From: Terfezia claveryi
Lineage: Eukaryota; Ascomycota; Pezizomycetes; Pezizales; Pezizaceae
Length of the DNA: 64,000 nt
Assembly: GCA_015179025.1 (NCBI GenBank)
Contig: WHUX01000195.1
Location: forward strand, 1 to 64,000
Direction of reading: 5' to 3'
The position numbers were made by a program, and so were the translations under genes. The notes below the pieces were generated by a model. It worked only from the letters and a program-made list of their open reading frames with translations, was not told where the DNA came from and ran no database searches. Positions 60,401-64,000 of the stretch are shown here, piece by piece (positions within the stretch are counted from its first letter, which is position 1; each line of letters opens with the position of its first letter).

Positions 60401-61837
60401 TGGAGGTGCTTTATCTGTATTTGGATCCGGAATGCTTCGAAGATCACCCAGTACCATTAGCAAAGCTGGATCGGAAAGAAATGAGAGCTCCGGCAGACTG
60501 AACACAAAGTGGACTGCAAAGAACCGATCGAGACCCAAACTTTACAATGGTTCTTACGCTGGATCTAGTAGAACCAGCCTTGAGGACCGGTCGTTATGGA
60601 GTCCATCGGCTTCTAGCACCTGGAGCAAGTATTCCTTGGATAAGACACAAACATCTATGTCTGCCACCTCTCTTGGTTCTGTGTTTGGGCATGCGGATTA
60701 CCAGCAATCTATTGGATTTGCGAATGCTCTTAGTCACGCCATAATTAGGGAAGAGGCAAGCGGGACCACGGCCGACGAAGCATCAACCGCACATCTGGAG
60801 GATGATGGGCTTGAGTTGGCTGGTGCTCCTTGGGCTAAAGAAGGCATGATCAAACATAAACATCATCTAGAAGGCCTGGATAAAAAGGCAAAGAATCGAG
60901 TTTGGACAGAGTGCTTTGCTGTGATTACGAAAGGAAACCTGAAGATGTTTTTATTCAATACTGGAAAGTCGGCACATAGTGGTGGCGTAGTTGGTGGTGG
61001 AAATTGGACCGAGAATGCCCAACCTATAGGTACATTTTTACTGCGTCATACGATCGCCTCGGCGCTTCCTTCACCAGGATACTCAAAGACTCGGCCTCAC
61101 GTTTGGGCATTGTCTTTACCAAATGGTGCCGTTCACCTATTTCAAGCTGGCACTGAAGAGATCATCAAGGAATGGGTGACAACTGCAAACTACTGGTCGG
61201 CGAGACTTTCGAAAGAGCCTCTCGTCGGTGGAGTTAGCAATGTCGAGTATGGGTGGGGAGAGTGTATTGCGGATATTGAGACAACCAGCACAACAGCTAC
61301 TTTTGGCCCACGCCCGAGTCTTCAAGAGTCGATAAGATCGTCTATTGATCATGGAAGCATGATTAGGCCAAGGTTACCTGGTGACAAGGTTGTTATTGCT
61401 GAATGGACCCCGCCGGGACAGAGCATGATGGCTAGTCCGTTGAGTGAAGCGGATCAGCTTAAGGTACGAGGACCCACAGTTCTGTGATGAAGGCAATCAC
61501 TAACTGGTTTACAGGCATTAGAGAACTATGTGGCTAATATCAACATGGAACTCGTCCGCCATAATGATTTACGGGGCGCCATGATGCTTGCTGTAAGAGC
61601 TCTTTATGCATAAAGTATTTTGTAATATATTTGCTGATAGTCACTTTCTAGTTCTCTCCACGCCACCCTAACCATACAAAGGCATTAGCCAACTGGGAGC
61701 GAAAATCATCTTACCTCCTCCGGGAAATCGTTAAGTTTAGGACATATATAGACTCGCTAACCGCCGCAGCTGCATCGCGAGAGAAGTTGAGAGAAGAGGA
61801 GCAAAATAGGGAAACAATGTCTGTAATGACAACCTAA
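57482..61837 (+). CDS. SYT1: Sec7-domain ARF guanine-nucleotide exchange factor, SYT1 type
   Basis: Activates ARF/Arl GTPases by GDP-GTP exchange; yeast Syt1 acts on Arl1 at the late Golgi. Exons are 57482-59541, 59593-59789, 59845-61463, 61515-61592 and 61652-61837, with introns of 49-59 nt, giving 1,379 residues. Residues 1-650 are disordered and Ser/Pro-rich, with FFRRVFGG and FFRRRKKS basic patches. The Sec7 domain (about 655-795) begins ATENEKLFVKKIF. It includes the glutamic-finger region LVLKGETQQVDRIVDAFSKRW and the YSLLLLNTDLHMV signature. A PH domain (about 1079-1200) starts APWAKEGMIKHKHHLEG and ends with EEIIKEWVTTANYWSARL. A C-terminal helical tail follows (ALENYVANINMEL, then LANWERKSSYLLREI). 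The ATG at 57482 is the first in the frame; a further upstream exon cannot be excluded. Confidence 0.93.
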
Positions 61838-64000
61838 GCATACATTTCTATTAATAGTGTTCCCCTTCAACAGTAGACAATGTTTTAATTCACTATCCAT
61901 GACCCTTTGCGGGGTAATTCTAGCCTTCCTGATGTTCTTGCTATTACCCCGTATGTTTTATATTAGCATGCTTCAGCTCTTGTTGCCCTGAGGCAACCCA
62001 CTTTCGTCGTTACGAACTTCATGATACGATATTTACCTTAATTCTTTTTTTTTTGCTGCTTATTCCCCTGTAACCTTTTTCATTCTTATTTGATTCGGGC
62101 CTGGGTTTAGGTTTATGTACTACTTTAGTATGTATACCTTTTACCTTAGCCATTTACCTATATCTACTGCTCATATTTTCATTTACGAGCTATCCAAAAT
62201 ATACATACAAACCTTATAATATCTTTCCTTGTTATCTCAAAACTGTGCTCTACTGTAGGGAGGTTATACTGTCTTTTGTTGTTTTCTTTGCCCGTTATAA
62301 TCTCATTCTGTTAGGTACATTTTGGATTTGCTAGTTTTGGTTGGTATTGAGAGTGGGTTCTGTGTTTTTTGATGTACAAAAAATCCGGAGTGCCTAGGTG
62401 AAGCTAGAGTATATTAAATTGGAGCTGGGAATGAGTGGGTTGTGGATTGAAGTTGTTATCACGGTGCGTAGTGGTGCGACTATATGCCCCAGAGAGATCA
62501 GGGTAAGTCAATTATCTACACAATATTGAACGGGGATTTTATTTTACAGCATCAACTCTGCCGTGTCTATCCACCACCCTTTGGCCTGTTCCCGTGTAGC
62601 GTGTGCGGAGGGAGAAGAAAGTAGTCTGATGGGCCCTGATAAGCCTACCGATAAAGACTTCCTACGCAGCACCTAACAGGTAATCTGAAATTAAGATGTT
62701 CTTTTTTCCCTAGGGTTGAATGGTTGCCTTTTTGGGAAGTCATACAAGGGGGTGCCGATCTGAGCCCTACCTTTCTGAGCAGACTACCTCTTTAGGTAAT
62801 TGAGCTAGTCCCACAGCGGTAGGCTCAGAACCAGCTGCAACAACACTTTGTGTAATAATTGGACTGGTGTTTTGTGACACTGCACAACCTCCAGGTAGTG
62901 AGTGAACCGCCCACCGCCCCTTTACCACCATGACCACGCCCACGATTACCGAAACCAACCTACTACTACGATCACCCCACCATCACCGAAATTAACCCCC
63001 TTTCCACCCCTACCACTGCGAAACCAGCCCCCAACAGCACAGATAGGAGAGAAGAGGGGGGTAAGCTAAGGAAGCAAAGGTGGAAGCACTCAGTGCGCAG
63101 ATAAAGCTAAAGGGAATATGATGTGAGTGGTACTGGTTATATTGGTAGTTGGGGTTGCGTCTCGGGTTGTAGCCTAATATGCAGGAGTTAGAAAGGCATG
63201 GAGATTGAGAAAAAATTGCAGTAGTAAAAGGAGAAGGTAAACCGGAGGTTAAACATTTTCAAAGTTGAACGGGTCTTAAAATACATGTTAATCAGCGACA
63301 GATGTTCAATTACGTCCTCAACACAATCACCGGTGACCATTACTCCAATGGGATAAATGTTGTTGGAGAGTGTAACCGCTAGGACGAAACGTGATCACTG
63401 GGTGCCAGGTTTGCCTAGACACCGATGGTATATTGTACGCTCACAAATTTAGGCTCCAATACATGGCACGATGCTGTCATGGAGCGCGTTACCAGAATTC
63501 TGCCACACCCAGCACGCCCAAGATGAAGGGGAGATCCATCACTTAATCAATGACTTCTTCTTTAGGCACTTCGATTTTGGCAATTTCTTATCTTTGGTGA
63601 GCCCCATTTCTCTTCGTTTTGCTCAGTTTCTCTCTGGTTTGGTGTTTCCTTTTATGGGTGCGGGGAGCTTATTTACATTTACATACGTCATACGTATTCC
63701 TTTTTTTGAGGCCAAACTACATTCTGTGAGGAATTGAATGCTATATGGATCAGGATGAAAAAGGCTAGGATGGTGTCTGCTACGGATTGTGAATTTTGCT
63801 AGGGACCCAAGTGGATAAGGGGGTGAATAGGTTGAGTGAGACCGTGTCCTCAAGTAAACCATATGAGTGGGTCTGAAAAGCATTTTCGCCCTGCCATAAA
63901 CTAACGCCAACATCTAGATTCCTCTTTATACACAATATAGAGCAGATGATATATGAAATGGACTGCGGACCAAATGGTGTCACACAAGGGGAAATTGAGG
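61838..64000. other. 3' flank of SYT1 and gene-free right end
   Basis: No gene supported. 61840-62350 is T-rich 3' flank. Low-complexity ACCACC/ACCGAAAT sequence lies at 62900-63010. The inverse 79-bp repeat lies at 63364-63442. The 88-codon frame at 63471-63737 has no family features. Confidence 0.5.
63364..63442 (-). repeat. 79-bp dispersed repeat, copy 2 (inverse of 54936-55014)
   Basis: It matches the inverse of the first copy at 76 of 79 positions, 8.4 kb away. See the first copy for the shared core. Confidence 0.9.

Overview
This window is nuclear DNA of a filamentous ascomycete (Pezizomycotina). The evidence is protein-coding genes split by short introns (mostly 49-70 nt, GT...AG, TACTAAC/CTAAC-like branch sites) and clear fungal orthologues. 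A complete FREQUENCY (FRQ) circadian clock gene excludes most yeasts and Eurotiomycetes. Long gene-poor, repeat-filled intergenic stretches suggest a repeat-rich genome, possibly a Pezizomycete such as a truffle relative. That last placement is inference.

Layout. 1-2.7 kb holds repeats and a Ty3/gypsy scrap. 2.7-3.2 kb (-) is a small three-exon coiled-coil gene of unknown role. 4.8-8.5 kb is a divergent ribosome-biogenesis pair: GRC3/NOL9 polynucleotide kinase (-), carrying one apparent frame break at a homopolymer, and RNA polymerase I subunit RPA34 (+). 11.1-14.2 kb has a protein tyrosine phosphatase (+) and a secreted CREG-like protein (+). 18.0-20.3 kb (-) is a fungal multi-pass membrane protein and 24.3-25.2 kb (-) a two-zinc-finger protein. 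29.0-31.6 kb is a divergent pair: ESCRT ATPase VPS4 (-, six exons) and prefoldin subunit 6 (+, five exons). Then come LST7/folliculin (-), FRQ (+), serine hydroxymethyltransferase (+), the SRO7/Lgl exocytosis regulator (-), histone chaperone ASF1 (-) and an ARF exchange factor of the SYT1 type (+).

The genes are housekeeping or regulatory and do not form a metabolic cluster. Themes are rRNA synthesis (GRC3, RPA34), membrane traffic and nutrient signalling (VPS4, LST7, SRO7, SYT1), chromatin (ASF1), folding (PFD6), one-carbon metabolism (SHMT) and circadian time (FRQ). I assembled exon joins by hand; for VPS4, PFD6, PTP, SHMT, SRO7, ASF1, LST7 and SYT1 the spliced lengths divide by three and end at a stop.

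The intergenic DNA is the unusual part. It contains a 111-bp minisatellite, an ABAB higher-order tandem array, a nested near-perfect inverted-repeat cluster, a TA-flanked MITE present twice, inverted copies of a 79-bp repeat differing only by C-to-T type changes, an intergenic Pol III-type promoter, and two short words (TTCAGGGTAA and CAACCAGAC) repeated far more often than chance in non-coding DNA. I found no CRISPR array, rRNA, secondary-metabolite cluster or clearly novel multi-gene system.
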